This document shows positions 16,249 to 25,397 of a DNA stretch of 60,858 nucleotides, in pieces. The notes beneath the pieces are model-generated. The model was not told the origin of the DNA and did not search any database. It was given only the letters and a program-made list of their open reading frames with translations. Source of the stretch: Helicobacteraceae bacterium (GTDB lineage Bacteria > Campylobacterota > Campylobacteria > Campylobacterales > Sulfurimonadaceae); the NCBI GenBank assembly GCA_027063225.1, contig JAMOSG010000008.1, positions 1 to 60,858 on the forward strand, given 5' to 3'. The position numbers were made by a program, and so were the translations under genes. The first letter of the stretch is position 1; each line of letters begins with the position of its first letter.

Positions 16249-18471
16249 ATGATTAACTTTAAAGTAAATGGAATCGAAATTAGTGCTAAAAAAGGTGAGT
16301 CTATTTTAGATGCTGCAAGACGCCATGGAATCTATATTCCAACTATGTGTTATCTGCCAAAAACGACACCTAACGCATCTTGTCGTATGTGTTCTGTAGA
16401 AGTAGAAGGGCAAGATGGATTTGTTCTTAGTTGTAATACACCTCCTGTAGAGGGGATTGAAGTAACAACTGACTCTGAAACACTTTACAAAGAGCGTCAA
16501 AACATTATGAAAATGTATAATGTTAACCACCCACTTCAATGTGGTGTGTGTGACAAATCTGGAGAGTGTGAGCTTCAAAACAAAACTTTAGAGTTTGAAG
16601 TAGATGAGCAAACTTTTGCAGTGCGTGATCAGTACCGTAAGAAAAAGAAATGGGGTGTACAAACCTATGACCCATCTTTATGTATTATGTGTGAAAAATG
16701 TACTGCAGTTTGTAACGAAGTTGTTGGAAGTAGTGCACTTTTTATTAAACCAGGTGGGTATAAATCTGAAATTGATATCAATTTAGCAGATTGTATCTCT
16801 TGTGGAGAGTGTGTTTCGGTTTGTCCAGTTGGTGCTATGGCTTCGACTGATTTTAAATACACTGCAAACGCTTGGGAACTTAAACGTGTACCATCTAGTT
16901 GTGCACACTGTTCTAGTGCTTGTTCACTTTATTATGAATCAAAACATACGGCAAACTCAAATAGAGAGTATGATGCAAAAATTTATCGTGTAACAAATGA
17001 TGCAGATTTTACATCACTTTGTGGTGCTGGTAGATATGGTTTTGATTTTGAAAACAGAGTACAAACAAAAGATGAAGAGGCTTTTGCATTAGCACTCGAT
17101 AAATTTGCACAGGCAAAAAATGTTGTTTTTACTTCTCAAATAACAAACGAAGAGCTTTATCTTCTTAAAAAGTTACAAGAGAAGTTTGGTTTTAACCTTG
17201 TAAATGAAGAAGCAAGAGCATTCCAAAATTTTATGAAAAACTTTGCATCAACTGCAGGTGAAACACTTTATAATGCAACATTAAAAGATATTGCACAAAG
17301 CGATTTTATAGTAACAGTTGGAGCATCAATTTCACGTGACAACCCGATGATACGTTTTAATATCTCTCAAGCTGTAAAACATAACAAAGCGTATGTTGCA
17401 ACAATCCATCCAATTGTAGATGGTGAGATTAAAAAGCTTGTTACACAATATATTAAAAATGAAGTTGGAAGTGAAGAAGCAGCTCTTGCAATGCTTGCAG
17501 ATACTTTTGTAGAGGATAAATCTTCACAAAAAGAGTTTTTTGAATCGATCGATTTGGGTTATTTAAGTGGTGAGAGTAATATCTCTGAAGAGGAGATTGC
17601 ACTTTTAAAACATTTCTCTAGTAGAAAAAAATCTCGTGTACTTGTAATTGGTGAAGATGTTATTAACCATCCACAAGCTGCAAATATCGCTAAAATTGTA
17701 GGTTTCTTACAAAAAAGTGGTGCATTTAAAGTAGTTATTAACCCTACAAATACAAATACATTAGGTGTTTGTTTAATTTCTAACCTAGATGAAGCTGAAG
17801 AAGGTTTCACGATAGGGTATAATACAAAAGCAGATTTCACTCTTAGTGCAAAAGGTGATGGTGATTTAGATATGCCAGCACTTAATCAACAAGAGGGAAC
17901 ATTTGTAAATATCGATAAAGACCTTGTAACACTTAATGCTGGAGTTGTTTATAAGGGATATGAATTAAACGATATTGCAAATGCTCTTCTTGGGCTTCGT
18001 GCACAAAGTGTGATTGAATATACACATCAATTAGGTTTTAAAGATATAAAATTTGATGAGCTTGTAGATGGAGTATTAAACCCTGCTGGTGAAATTGTAC
18101 GTGGATACAAAATAGAATCACAACCTGTAAAAACTCAAGCTTCTATTGATGAAGTAGCAGAGCTTGGTGAGTATAATGGAAGTGTTATCTACAGTGTCAA
18201 TCCAATTAACCAATTTAACCAGTTTACAAAAGATTCAGAACATTTAGGGGCTAAAACAGAACTTGTAGGTTCTTTACAGTTTGCTATTGCTGCAAAGATT
18301 AGCTCTGGAGATGATGTAAAATTTAGTATAAATGGTACAACGTATCTAAGACATTTTAGAGTAGATAGAAAGTTAACAGGTACAATTGCATTTAATCCAA
18401 GTTTTGATCAAGATAATAAGAGTGCAAATTATAGATATAATCAAGTGAAGATAGAGGTTACAAATGAGTAA
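16249..18471 (+). CDS. nuoG: NADH-quinone oxidoreductase subunit G, copy 1
   Basis: A 740-residue iron-sulphur subunit. Order of sites: N-terminal [2Fe-2S] domain (CYLPKT, CRMC), the His-Cys motif HPLQCGVCDKSGECELQN for N5, two [4Fe-4S] motifs (CIMCEKC and CISCGECVSVCP), then CAHCSSAC plus a later LCGAG Cys resembling the N7 ligands. A molybdopterin-oxidoreductase-like domain follows, as in other NuoG proteins. It overlaps the second nuoG by 8 bases. The two copies share extended motifs throughout (for example GEDVINHPQAAN versus GPDFYNHPNATN, and GDGDLDMPA in both), so they arose by duplication. Confidence 0.93.
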   Translation: MINFKVNGIEISAKKGESILDAARRHGIYIPTMCYLPKTTPNASCRMCSVEVEGQDGFVLSCNTPPVEGIEVTTDSETLYKERQNIMKMYNVNHPLQCGVCDKSGECELQNKTLEFEVDEQTFAVRDQYRKKKKWGVQTYDPSLCIMCEKCTAVCNEVVGSSALFIKPGGYKSEIDINLADCISCGECVSVCPVGAMASTDFKYTANAWELKRVPSSCAHCSSACSLYYESKHTANSNREYDAKIYRVTNDADFTSLCGAGRYGFDFENRVQTKDEEAFALALDKFAQAKNVVFTSQITNEELYLLKKLQEKFGFNLVNEEARAFQNFMKNFASTAGETLYNATLKDIAQSDFIVTVGASISRDNPMIRFNISQAVKHNKAYVATIHPIVDGEIKKLVTQYIKNEVGSEEAALAMLADTFVEDKSSQKEFFESIDLGYLSGESNISEEEIALLKHFSSRKKSRVLVIGEDVINHPQAANIAKIVGFLQKSGAFKVVINPTNTNTLGVCLISNLDEAEEGFTIGYNTKADFTLSAKGDGDLDMPALNQQEGTFVNIDKDLVTLNAGVVYKGYELNDIANALLGLRAQSVIEYTHQLGFKDIKFDELVDGVLNPAGEIVRGYKIESQPVKTQASIDEVAELGEYNGSVIYSVNPINQFNQFTKDSEHLGAKTELVGSLQFAIAAKISSGDDVKFSINGTTYLRHFRVDRKLTGTIAFNPSFDQDNKSANYRYNQVKIEVTNE

Positions 18472-20959
18472 AACAGTTACTATAAATATTGATGGTAAAG
18501 AGATTCAAACGCAAGAGGGTGAGTATATCTTAAATGCTGCTCGTGCTAATGATATTTTTATTCCAGCAATTTGTTATTTAACAAGATGTAGTCCAACACT
18601 TGCATGTCGTATCTGTTTAGTTGAAGCAGATGGGAAACAAGTGTATGCTTGTAATGCAAAAGCAAAAGATGGAATGAACATCACAACAACAACGCCAAAT
18701 ATTGAAAAAGAGCGTCGTGCTATTATGGAGGTTTATGATGTAAACCACCCATTACAATGTGGTGTTTGTGATCAATCTGGAGAGTGTGAGCTTCAAAACT
18801 ATACACTTGAGATTGGTGTAGATTCTCAAAGCTATGCAGTAAAAGATGTTGCGCGTGTAGCAAAAGATTGGGGACATTTACACTACGATCCAGGTCTTTG
18901 TATTGTATGTGAACGTTGTGTTACAGCTTGTAAAGATATGATTGGTGATAACTCACTAAAAACAGTTCCACGTGGAGCAGATGCTCTTGATGCAGAGTAC
19001 AAAGCTTCTATGCCAAAAGATGCGTATGCAATGTGGAATAAACTAAACAAGTCTGTCATTGGATTAACAAGTGGAGAGGAGATGCTTGATTGTACAAGTT
19101 GTGGTGAGTGTGCTGCAGTTTGTCCAGTTGGTGCTCTTGTAGATACTCACTTTATGTACACAACAAACGCATGGGAGTTAGAAAAAATTCCTGCAACTTG
19201 TGGACACTGTTCTGCTGGATGTCAGATCACTTATGAGAAAAAACATGCAAGTATTGATAACCCACAAGAGAAACTTTACCGTGTAACAAATGAGTGGAAC
19301 TATGTTTCACTATGTGGTGCAGGTAGATACGGTTTTGATTACCAAAACAGCGATGTAACAAAAGATGAAGAGGCATTTAACAAAGCTGTAGAAGCATTTA
19401 AAAAAGCAGATACAATTAAATTTACTTCAACTATTACAAATGAAGAAGCACTTATTTTAGAAAAACTTAAAGAGAAATTTGGTTATAAACTTGTAAATGA
19501 TGAAGCAAGAGCATTCCAAAACTTTTTAAATGATTACTCAAGTGTAAGTGGTACAAGACTTTATGGTAGTGATTTAAAAGAGACAATGGCAGCAAACTTT
19601 ATAGTTTCTGTTGGTTCAGCTCTAAAAAGTGACAACCCAAATGCAAGATACTCTTTAAACAACTCTTTAACAATTAACAAAGGTGCTGGACTTTATTTCC
19701 ACCCTGTAAGTGATCCTGTTATTAATGGTTTAAGCAAAAATATTTTAAGTGTAACACACAAGCCACTTCAAGAAGAGGCTGTAATGTATCTTTTACTTGA
19801 TCTATTTGCAGATAAAGAGAAATTACCAAAAGAGACAGTTGATTATTTAGCATCATTTCACTCTACTAAAAAAGTAACAATTACTGAAACAATTAAAGAA
19901 AAAGTTGTTGAAAAAGTGATTGAGAAAAAAGTAAATGAGGAAACTGGAGAAGAACAAGAGGTTGAAGTTGAAAAAACTAAGATGGTTCCTAAGAAAGTTT
20001 CTAAAGAGGTAGAAATTGATGATAATGCACTTCTTGGTATGGTTGGTGCACCTGAAAACTTCAATGAAACACTTGAAAAATTCCTTAAGAAAAAAGATGA
20101 TTTTGCATTAATTGTTGGACCAGATTTTTACAACCATCCAAATGCAACAAATTTAGCAAAACTTGTAGCATTAGTTGAAAAATATGCAGGGTTTAAAGTT
20201 GTAATGATTCCAGCACTTACAAACACACTTGGTGTATCACTTATTAATGAATTAAGTGATAGTGAAGGTGAGTATGTAATTGGATACAACACAAAAGGTG
20301 ACTTCACTTTAAGTGCTTTAGGTGATGGTGATTTAGATATGCCAGCAATGAACCAACAAGAGGGAACTCTAACTTCGATTAACAAACAAGTTAACCCTAC
20401 AAATGCAGCAATGAGTTATGGTGGATATGAGCTTAACGATATTGCAAATGCACTTGGTTTAGAAGCAGAATTAACAATCAACTACACAAAAGAGTTACCA
20501 ACTGCAAAAGGTTTCCAAGAAGTAGATTTTGATGATCTAGAAGATTACTACACTAATGCAGGTGAAGAGATTCGTGGTTATAAACTTAAAAATATGGGTA
20601 GAAGAGTTTCAAGTGAGCCAAAAGTTGAGAAAATTGATGAAACTTTAGCTTTAGATGGAGAAACTATTATATACTTAGCTAATCCAGTAAGACAGTTTAG
20701 CGATTTTACAAATAAAACTACAAACTTAGATGAAGTAAGTGGTCTTTATATGAGTGAGGAGTTTTTAGCTTCCTCAGAGTTTAATGAGGGTGATAGTGTT
20801 CGCATTAAAACTCAAAATGGTGAGTTAGTAACAAAAATAGTATCAGATAATAAAATAGCAGGTGCTATTGCATTGTTACCAACATTTGATTCTAAATTAA
20901 ATTCAGAAGCACTGTTTAGTGGTTATCGCTTTACTTCAGCTTCGATAGAAAGGGTGTAA
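18464..20959 (+). CDS. nuoG: NADH-quinone oxidoreductase subunit G, copy 2
   Basis: A second, longer NuoG of 831 residues, translationally coupled to the first by an 8-base overlap. It keeps all visible cluster motifs: CYLTRCSPTLACRIC, HPLQCGVCDQSGECELQN, CIVCERC, CTSCGECAAVCP and the N7-type CGHCSAGC. It differs by a roughly 50-residue, very charged Lys/Glu/Val insert near residues 465-520 (KEKVVEKVIEKKVNEETGEE) and by an insertion between its two [4Fe-4S] motifs. Both copies look intact. They could be alternative subunits or sit in series in one complex. Confidence 0.92.
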   Translation: MSKTVTINIDGKEIQTQEGEYILNAARANDIFIPAICYLTRCSPTLACRICLVEADGKQVYACNAKAKDGMNITTTTPNIEKERRAIMEVYDVNHPLQCGVCDQSGECELQNYTLEIGVDSQSYAVKDVARVAKDWGHLHYDPGLCIVCERCVTACKDMIGDNSLKTVPRGADALDAEYKASMPKDAYAMWNKLNKSVIGLTSGEEMLDCTSCGECAAVCPVGALVDTHFMYTTNAWELEKIPATCGHCSAGCQITYEKKHASIDNPQEKLYRVTNEWNYVSLCGAGRYGFDYQNSDVTKDEEAFNKAVEAFKKADTIKFTSTITNEEALILEKLKEKFGYKLVNDEARAFQNFLNDYSSVSGTRLYGSDLKETMAANFIVSVGSALKSDNPNARYSLNNSLTINKGAGLYFHPVSDPVINGLSKNILSVTHKPLQEEAVMYLLLDLFADKEKLPKETVDYLASFHSTKKVTITETIKEKVVEKVIEKKVNEETGEEQEVEVEKTKMVPKKVSKEVEIDDNALLGMVGAPENFNETLEKFLKKKDDFALIVGPDFYNHPNATNLAKLVALVEKYAGFKVVMIPALTNTLGVSLINELSDSEGEYVIGYNTKGDFTLSALGDGDLDMPAMNQQEGTLTSINKQVNPTNAAMSYGGYELNDIANALGLEAELTINYTKELPTAKGFQEVDFDDLEDYYTNAGEEIRGYKLKNMGRRVSSEPKVEKIDETLALDGETIIYLANPVRQFSDFTNKTTNLDEVSGLYMSEEFLASSEFNEGDSVRIKTQNGELVTKIVSDNKIAGAIALLPTFDSKLNSEALFSGYRFTSASIERV

Positions 20960-20962
20960 AAT

Positions 20963-21952
20963 ATGGAAAGCGCATATTTGATTGAAACGGTTATAAAAAT
21001 CGTTGTAATTTTACTTGTATTTTCTGCATTAGCGGGTATTGGTACATATTTTGAGCGTAAAATCCTTGCATTTATGCAACGTCGTCTTGGTCCAAGTATT
21101 GTTGGACCTTATGGTCTTTTACAAGTAGCAGCAGATGGTATTAAACTTTTTACTAAAGAGGATATCATCCCTGCTGGTGTTGTTGGTAGAATCTTTAAGA
21201 TTGCTCCAGTAATTACAGCTGCAACAGCATTTATGGCTGCAGCTGCAATTCCATTTTTACCACAATTTACAATTTTTGGATATACAGTTCATCCAATTGT
21301 TGCAGATATTAATGTTGGTATTTTATATATCTTAGGTGTAATGGCTGTTGGTCTTTATGGTCCACTTCTTGGTGGTATGGCAAGTGCTAATAAATACTCT
21401 TTAATCTCAGCTGCTCGTGCTGCTGCGGTATTTATCTCTTATGAGGTTGTAACTGGTCTTGCTATTTTAGCTCCAATTATGATGGTTGGTTCACTTTCAT
21501 TAATTGATTTTAATGAATACCAAGCTGGTGGAATTGGTAATTGGATTGTATGGTCTCAACCTGTTGCATTTATTTTATTTTGGATTGCTGCATTTGCTGA
21601 AACGGGTCGTACACCGTTTCACTTAATTGCAAATGATCACGAAATTATTGATGGTTTTGGTACAGAGTATTCTGGTATGAGATGGGGTCTTTTCTTCATC
21701 GGTGAGTATGCAAATATGTTCTTTATCTCATTTGTTATACCTTTACTTTTCTTAGGTGGATTTGGTGATGGAAGTTTCCTTGGAGCACTTGGTCTTTTAG
21801 CAAAAGTTGCATTTTTCTTCTTTTTCTTCTTGTGGACTAGAGCTGCATGGCCAGATGTAAGACCAGATCAACTTATGTGGTTATGTTGGAAAGTGCTTAT
21901 GCCTGTAGCTGTGATCAACGTAGTAATCACAGGCTTAGTGATGATGTTTTAA
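20963..21952 (+). CDS. nuoH: NADH-quinone oxidoreductase subunit H
   Basis: A membrane subunit of 329 residues with about eight helices, forming the quinone entry channel. ERKILAFMQRRLGP near residue 30 and TEYSGMRWGLFF near residue 230 are diagnostic. The loop that usually reads AETNRxPFDLxExExELVxGF reads AETGRTPFHLIANDHEIIDG here, changing several conserved residues of the quinone cavity. The gene lies 3 bases after the second nuoG and is otherwise full length. Confidence 0.95.
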   Translation: MESAYLIETVIKIVVILLVFSALAGIGTYFERKILAFMQRRLGPSIVGPYGLLQVAADGIKLFTKEDIIPAGVVGRIFKIAPVITAATAFMAAAAIPFLPQFTIFGYTVHPIVADINVGILYILGVMAVGLYGPLLGGMASANKYSLISAARAAAVFISYEVVTGLAILAPIMMVGSLSLIDFNEYQAGGIGNWIVWSQPVAFILFWIAAFAETGRTPFHLIANDHEIIDGFGTEYSGMRWGLFFIGEYANMFFISFVIPLLFLGGFGDGSFLGALGLLAKVAFFFFFFLWTRAAWPDVRPDQLMWLCWKVLMPVAVINVVITGLVMMF

Positions 21953-21962
21953 GGGGATATGA

Positions 21963-22580
21963 ATGAGTTTAGAAGCATTTAACAATAGAAATGTAAATGA
22001 GGGTGATTACTTCTTAGTTGATATTGAAGATTATCCAACAGATGGTTGGGGTAAATTTAAGCGTGTTGTAAAAAGAACTTTCAAAGGTGAACTTTTTGTT
22101 GGTCTTTGGGTAGTTCTACGTGAAATGATTAAATTTGATATCCACACTGTACAATATCCTGAGGAGAAGATGCCAATTGGACCACGTTATCGTGCTGTTC
22201 ATGAGATGAAACGTCTTTGGGAAAGTGATGCAGAGCGTTGTATTGGGTGTGGTCTTTGTGAGAAAATTTGTATCTCTAACTGTATTAGAATCGATACTAG
22301 AATTGATGAAAACTCTCGTAAAGAGGTAAGTGAGTATAGTATTAACCTTGGTCGTTGTATCTATTGTGGATATTGTGCAGAGGTTTGTCCAGAGCTTGCA
22401 ATTACACATGGTGGTGAGTATGAAAATGCATCTGATCAAAGAGAGCATTTTATTATGTATGAAGATATGTTAACACCAATCGATAAAATGAAAGCTGGAG
22501 CTCAGTTAGAGTTTGAAGGTTTTGGTTCTATTACACCACATGAAGATGAGCGTGTTAAGAAAACACCTCTAGCGTACTAA
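21963..22580 (+). CDS. nuoI: NADH-quinone oxidoreductase subunit I
   Basis: The 205-residue ferredoxin-like subunit carrying clusters N6a and N6b. The two [4Fe-4S] motifs are CIGCGLCEKIC and CIYCGYCAEVCPE, about 40 residues apart. Each motif's fourth Cys lies in the sequence following the other, the usual arrangement. An AAGGGG ribosome site precedes the ATG. The C-terminal tail is somewhat extended and charged. Confidence 0.95.
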   Translation: MSLEAFNNRNVNEGDYFLVDIEDYPTDGWGKFKRVVKRTFKGELFVGLWVVLREMIKFDIHTVQYPEEKMPIGPRYRAVHEMKRLWESDAERCIGCGLCEKICISNCIRIDTRIDENSRKEVSEYSINLGRCIYCGYCAEVCPELAITHGGEYENASDQREHFIMYEDMLTPIDKMKAGAQLEFEGFGSITPHEDERVKKTPLAY

Positions 22581-22589
22581 GGAGTTTTT

Positions 22590-23177
22590 ATGTTTGAAGC
22601 GGTAGCATTTTACTTGTTCGCATTCTTAACAATTGCTATGTTTTACATTGTTGTAACAACAAAGCAAGCGTTATATGCACTTACTGCATTAGCAGCAGGA
22701 ATGATTTTTATTTCAGCATTTTTCTTTATTTTAGGTGCTGAATTTTTAGGTGCAATTCAAATTATTGTTTATACTGGTGCAGTGATGGCACTTTATGCTT
22801 TTGGTATGATGTTTTTTGATACTACAAGAGATGTTAAAGAGGCTCAAGGGAATAAATTTATTATTACTGGTCTTGCAACATTAGCAGCAGTACTTGTTGT
22901 TTTAATTGTATCTGCTCCAATTATTAGTGAAAATATTACAGCATACTATCCAGCATTACCAGAAGTTGGTAATACTCAAGAGGTTGGTATGGTACTTTTT
23001 ACAAAGTATCTTGTTCCATTTGAAGTTGCAGCTGTAATGCTTTTAGTTGCAATGATTGCTGGAATAGTTTTAGCTGGTAAGAAAATGGATTTATCTATTA
23101 CACTTATGAATGATGCTGAGATTCATGATATGAAAATAGACCAAAAACTAGATCAACATAAAAAGGTACTTTCATGA
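22590..23177 (+). CDS. nuoJ: NADH-quinone oxidoreductase subunit J
   Basis: A 195-residue membrane subunit with five predicted helices. GAEFLGAIQIIVYTGAVMAL near residue 50 is the family signature. AAGGAG precedes the start. The stop overlaps the nuoK start (ATGATG), so the two are coupled. Confidence 0.94.
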   Translation: MFEAVAFYLFAFLTIAMFYIVVTTKQALYALTALAAGMIFISAFFFILGAEFLGAIQIIVYTGAVMALYAFGMMFFDTTRDVKEAQGNKFIITGLATLAAVLVVLIVSAPIISENITAYYPALPEVGNTQEVGMVLFTKYLVPFEVAAVMLLVAMIAGIVLAGKKMDLSITLMNDAEIHDMKIDQKLDQHKKVLS

Positions 23178-23482
23178 TGGAAATTGGACTCAACCACTAT
23201 CTTGTACTTTCTACTATTTTATTCGCTATTGGTTTAGTGGGTGTAATGCGTAGAAAAAACCTACTTTTACTGTTTTTCGCAACAGAGATTTTACTTAACT
23301 CAGTAAATATCGCTTTTGCTGCGATTTCACACTATTATGGCGACCTTACTGGTCAGATGTTTGCGTTTTTTGTAATTGCAATTGCTGCATCAGAAGTAGC
23401 TGTTGGACTTGGTCTTTTAATTGTTTGGTACAAACGCCATGGCAATATCGACTTAGATACAATGTCAACAATGAGAGGATAA
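23174..23482 (+). CDS. nuoK: NADH-quinone oxidoreductase subunit K
   Basis: A small Mrp-related membrane subunit of 102 residues with three helices. The proton-path glutamates are seen in FATEILLNSVN near residue 38 and ASEVAVGLGL near residue 73. Two adjacent ATGs (23174 and 23177) overlap the end of nuoJ and either could be used. Confidence 0.94.
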   Translation: MMEIGLNHYLVLSTILFAIGLVGVMRRKNLLLLFFATEILLNSVNIAFAAISHYYGDLTGQMFAFFVIAIAASEVAVGLGLLIVWYKRHGNIDLDTMSTMRG

Positions 23483-23486
23483 TAAT

Positions 23487-25385
23487 ATGGAAATATATTT
23501 ATATCTTGCACTTTTTTCTCCACTAGTGGGGTCTTTGTTTGCAGCACTCTTTACTACAAAGTCTAAGACTTTAGTTGCTGGTGTTGTTCCAAGTTTATTA
23601 CTTTTTACATCATTTGTAAGTAGTAGTATCCTTTTAGTTCACATCTTAAATGGTGGAGCACCTGTTCATGTTGAGATGATGACATGGATGGCAACTGGAG
23701 ATTTATATATCCCATTTGGTTTTGTAGTTGATCAAGTAAGTGTAACTATGATGATGGTTGTAACAATTGTTTCAACTGTTGTTCATGTTTACTCTATTGG
23801 TTATATGGATCACGATAAGAGTTTTAACAGATTTTTCGCATGGCTTTCAGCATTCGTATTTTCAATGTTAATTCTTGTAATGAGTGATAACTATGCTGGA
23901 CTTTTCATTGGTTGGGAAGGTGTTGGTCTTTGTTCTTGGGGTCTTATTGGTTTTTGGTTCCACAAAGAGAGTGCATCTTGGGCAGCTAATGAAGCTTTCA
24001 TTATGAACCGTATTGCTGACCTTGGAATGCTTATTGGTATTTTCCTTGTTTATTGGAATACTGGTTCATTACAGTATGATCATGTTTTTGAAGCATTCAA
24101 AGGTTTAGATGTTGATACTTTAGCGCTTATTGGAATTTTCCTTTTCATTGGAGCTATGGGTAAATCTGCACAGTTCCCACTTCATACTTGGCTTGCTGAT
24201 GCTATGGAGGGTCCAACTCCTGTTTCTGCTTTAATTCACGCAGCAACAATGGTTACAGCAGGTGTTTACTTAGTGGTTCGCTCAAACGAGCTTTATAGTT
24301 TAATTCCTGAAATTGGTTTATTTATTGCATCTTTAGGTGCATTTGTTGCAATTTTTGCAGCGTCTATGGCACTTGTTAATCGTGATATGAAGCGTATTAT
24401 TGCATACTCTACACTTTCACAACTTGGTTATATGTTTGCAGCTGCTGGTCTTGGTGCTTATTGGGTTGCACTTTTCCACCTTATGGCACACGCATTCTTT
24501 AAAGCACTTCTTTTCTTAGGTGCAGGTAACGTAATGCACGCAATGCATGATGAGTTAGATCCATTTAAAATGGGTGGACTTGGTAAGACTATGAAAGCTA
24601 CTATGGTTATGATGACTTTAGCTTCTGTTGCATTAGCTGGACTTTTCCCACTTGCTGGTTTCTTCTCTAAAGATGCAATTTTAGAAGCAGCTTTTGTTGA
24701 GCACCATTATGTAATTTACTCTGTATTATTATTTACTGCTGGTTTAACTGCGTTTTATTCATTTAGACTTGTAGCTTTAATTTTCCATGGTGAAGAGCGT
24801 TATACACTTTTTGGTATCCATCCACATGAAGCATATAAATTTATGCTTGTTGCAATGAGTCCATTACTTTTACTTGCAATTATTGCTGGTTCATTAAAAA
24901 TGACTTACTTTGAGATGGTAACTGCAATTCTTCCAGATATTGAGTACCATATTCATAGCCATGTAACATTCTGGATTATGACAATTGGAACACAACTATT
25001 TGTTGTTATTGCAATCTTATATGCATATAAAAAATATACTACTATTGGTATGAACGTTCCAGATGGTACATCTGAAACTGAAAATACTTTTATGTATAAA
25101 TTACTTAAAAATCAATACTATATTCCATATGCGTATGATGAATATATAGTAAAACCATATACAAAACTCTCAGCACTTTTCTGGACTGAGATTGACCAAA
25201 AAGTTGTTGATGCAACTGTTGATGGAATAGCGGGTGTTATCTATGATAGCGGTGAACAAACAAGAGATATGCAAGATGGTAACCTCTCAACTATGCTTAG
25301 ATGGATGGTTATTGGTACAATTGCATTATTAATCTTAGCTGTAATGTTTGGTCTTACAGCTAGATATGCTCATGTTTTAGGTTAG
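23487..25385 (+). CDS. nuoL: NADH-quinone oxidoreductase subunit L
   Basis: The largest antiporter-like proton-pumping subunit, 632 residues with many membrane helices and the expected long C-terminal lateral-helix region. Diagnostic blocks: GWEGVGLCSW near residue 143, HTWLADAMEGPTPVSALIHA near 233, and the HAFFKALLFLGAGN block near 337. It is separated from nuoK by 4 bases. Confidence 0.96.
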   Translation: MEIYLYLALFSPLVGSLFAALFTTKSKTLVAGVVPSLLLFTSFVSSSILLVHILNGGAPVHVEMMTWMATGDLYIPFGFVVDQVSVTMMMVVTIVSTVVHVYSIGYMDHDKSFNRFFAWLSAFVFSMLILVMSDNYAGLFIGWEGVGLCSWGLIGFWFHKESASWAANEAFIMNRIADLGMLIGIFLVYWNTGSLQYDHVFEAFKGLDVDTLALIGIFLFIGAMGKSAQFPLHTWLADAMEGPTPVSALIHAATMVTAGVYLVVRSNELYSLIPEIGLFIASLGAFVAIFAASMALVNRDMKRIIAYSTLSQLGYMFAAAGLGAYWVALFHLMAHAFFKALLFLGAGNVMHAMHDELDPFKMGGLGKTMKATMVMMTLASVALAGLFPLAGFFSKDAILEAAFVEHHYVIYSVLLFTAGLTAFYSFRLVALIFHGEERYTLFGIHPHEAYKFMLVAMSPLLLLAIIAGSLKMTYFEMVTAILPDIEYHIHSHVTFWIMTIGTQLFVVIAILYAYKKYTTIGMNVPDGTSETENTFMYKLLKNQYYIPYAYDEYIVKPYTKLSALFWTEIDQKVVDATVDGIAGVIYDSGEQTRDMQDGNLSTMLRWMVIGTIALLILAVMFGLTARYAHVLG

Positions 25386-25397
25386 GAGTGAAGTAGT

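Noticed and set aside
16306-16862. Antisense open frames inside the first nuoG
   Set aside because: These are Cys/His-rich readings of the cluster-binding region of nuoG on the opposite strand, not independent genes.
22116-22448. 110-codon open frame antisense to nuoI
   Set aside because: It is a shadow of an iron-sulphur gene with clear motifs on the other strand, and has no family resemblance.
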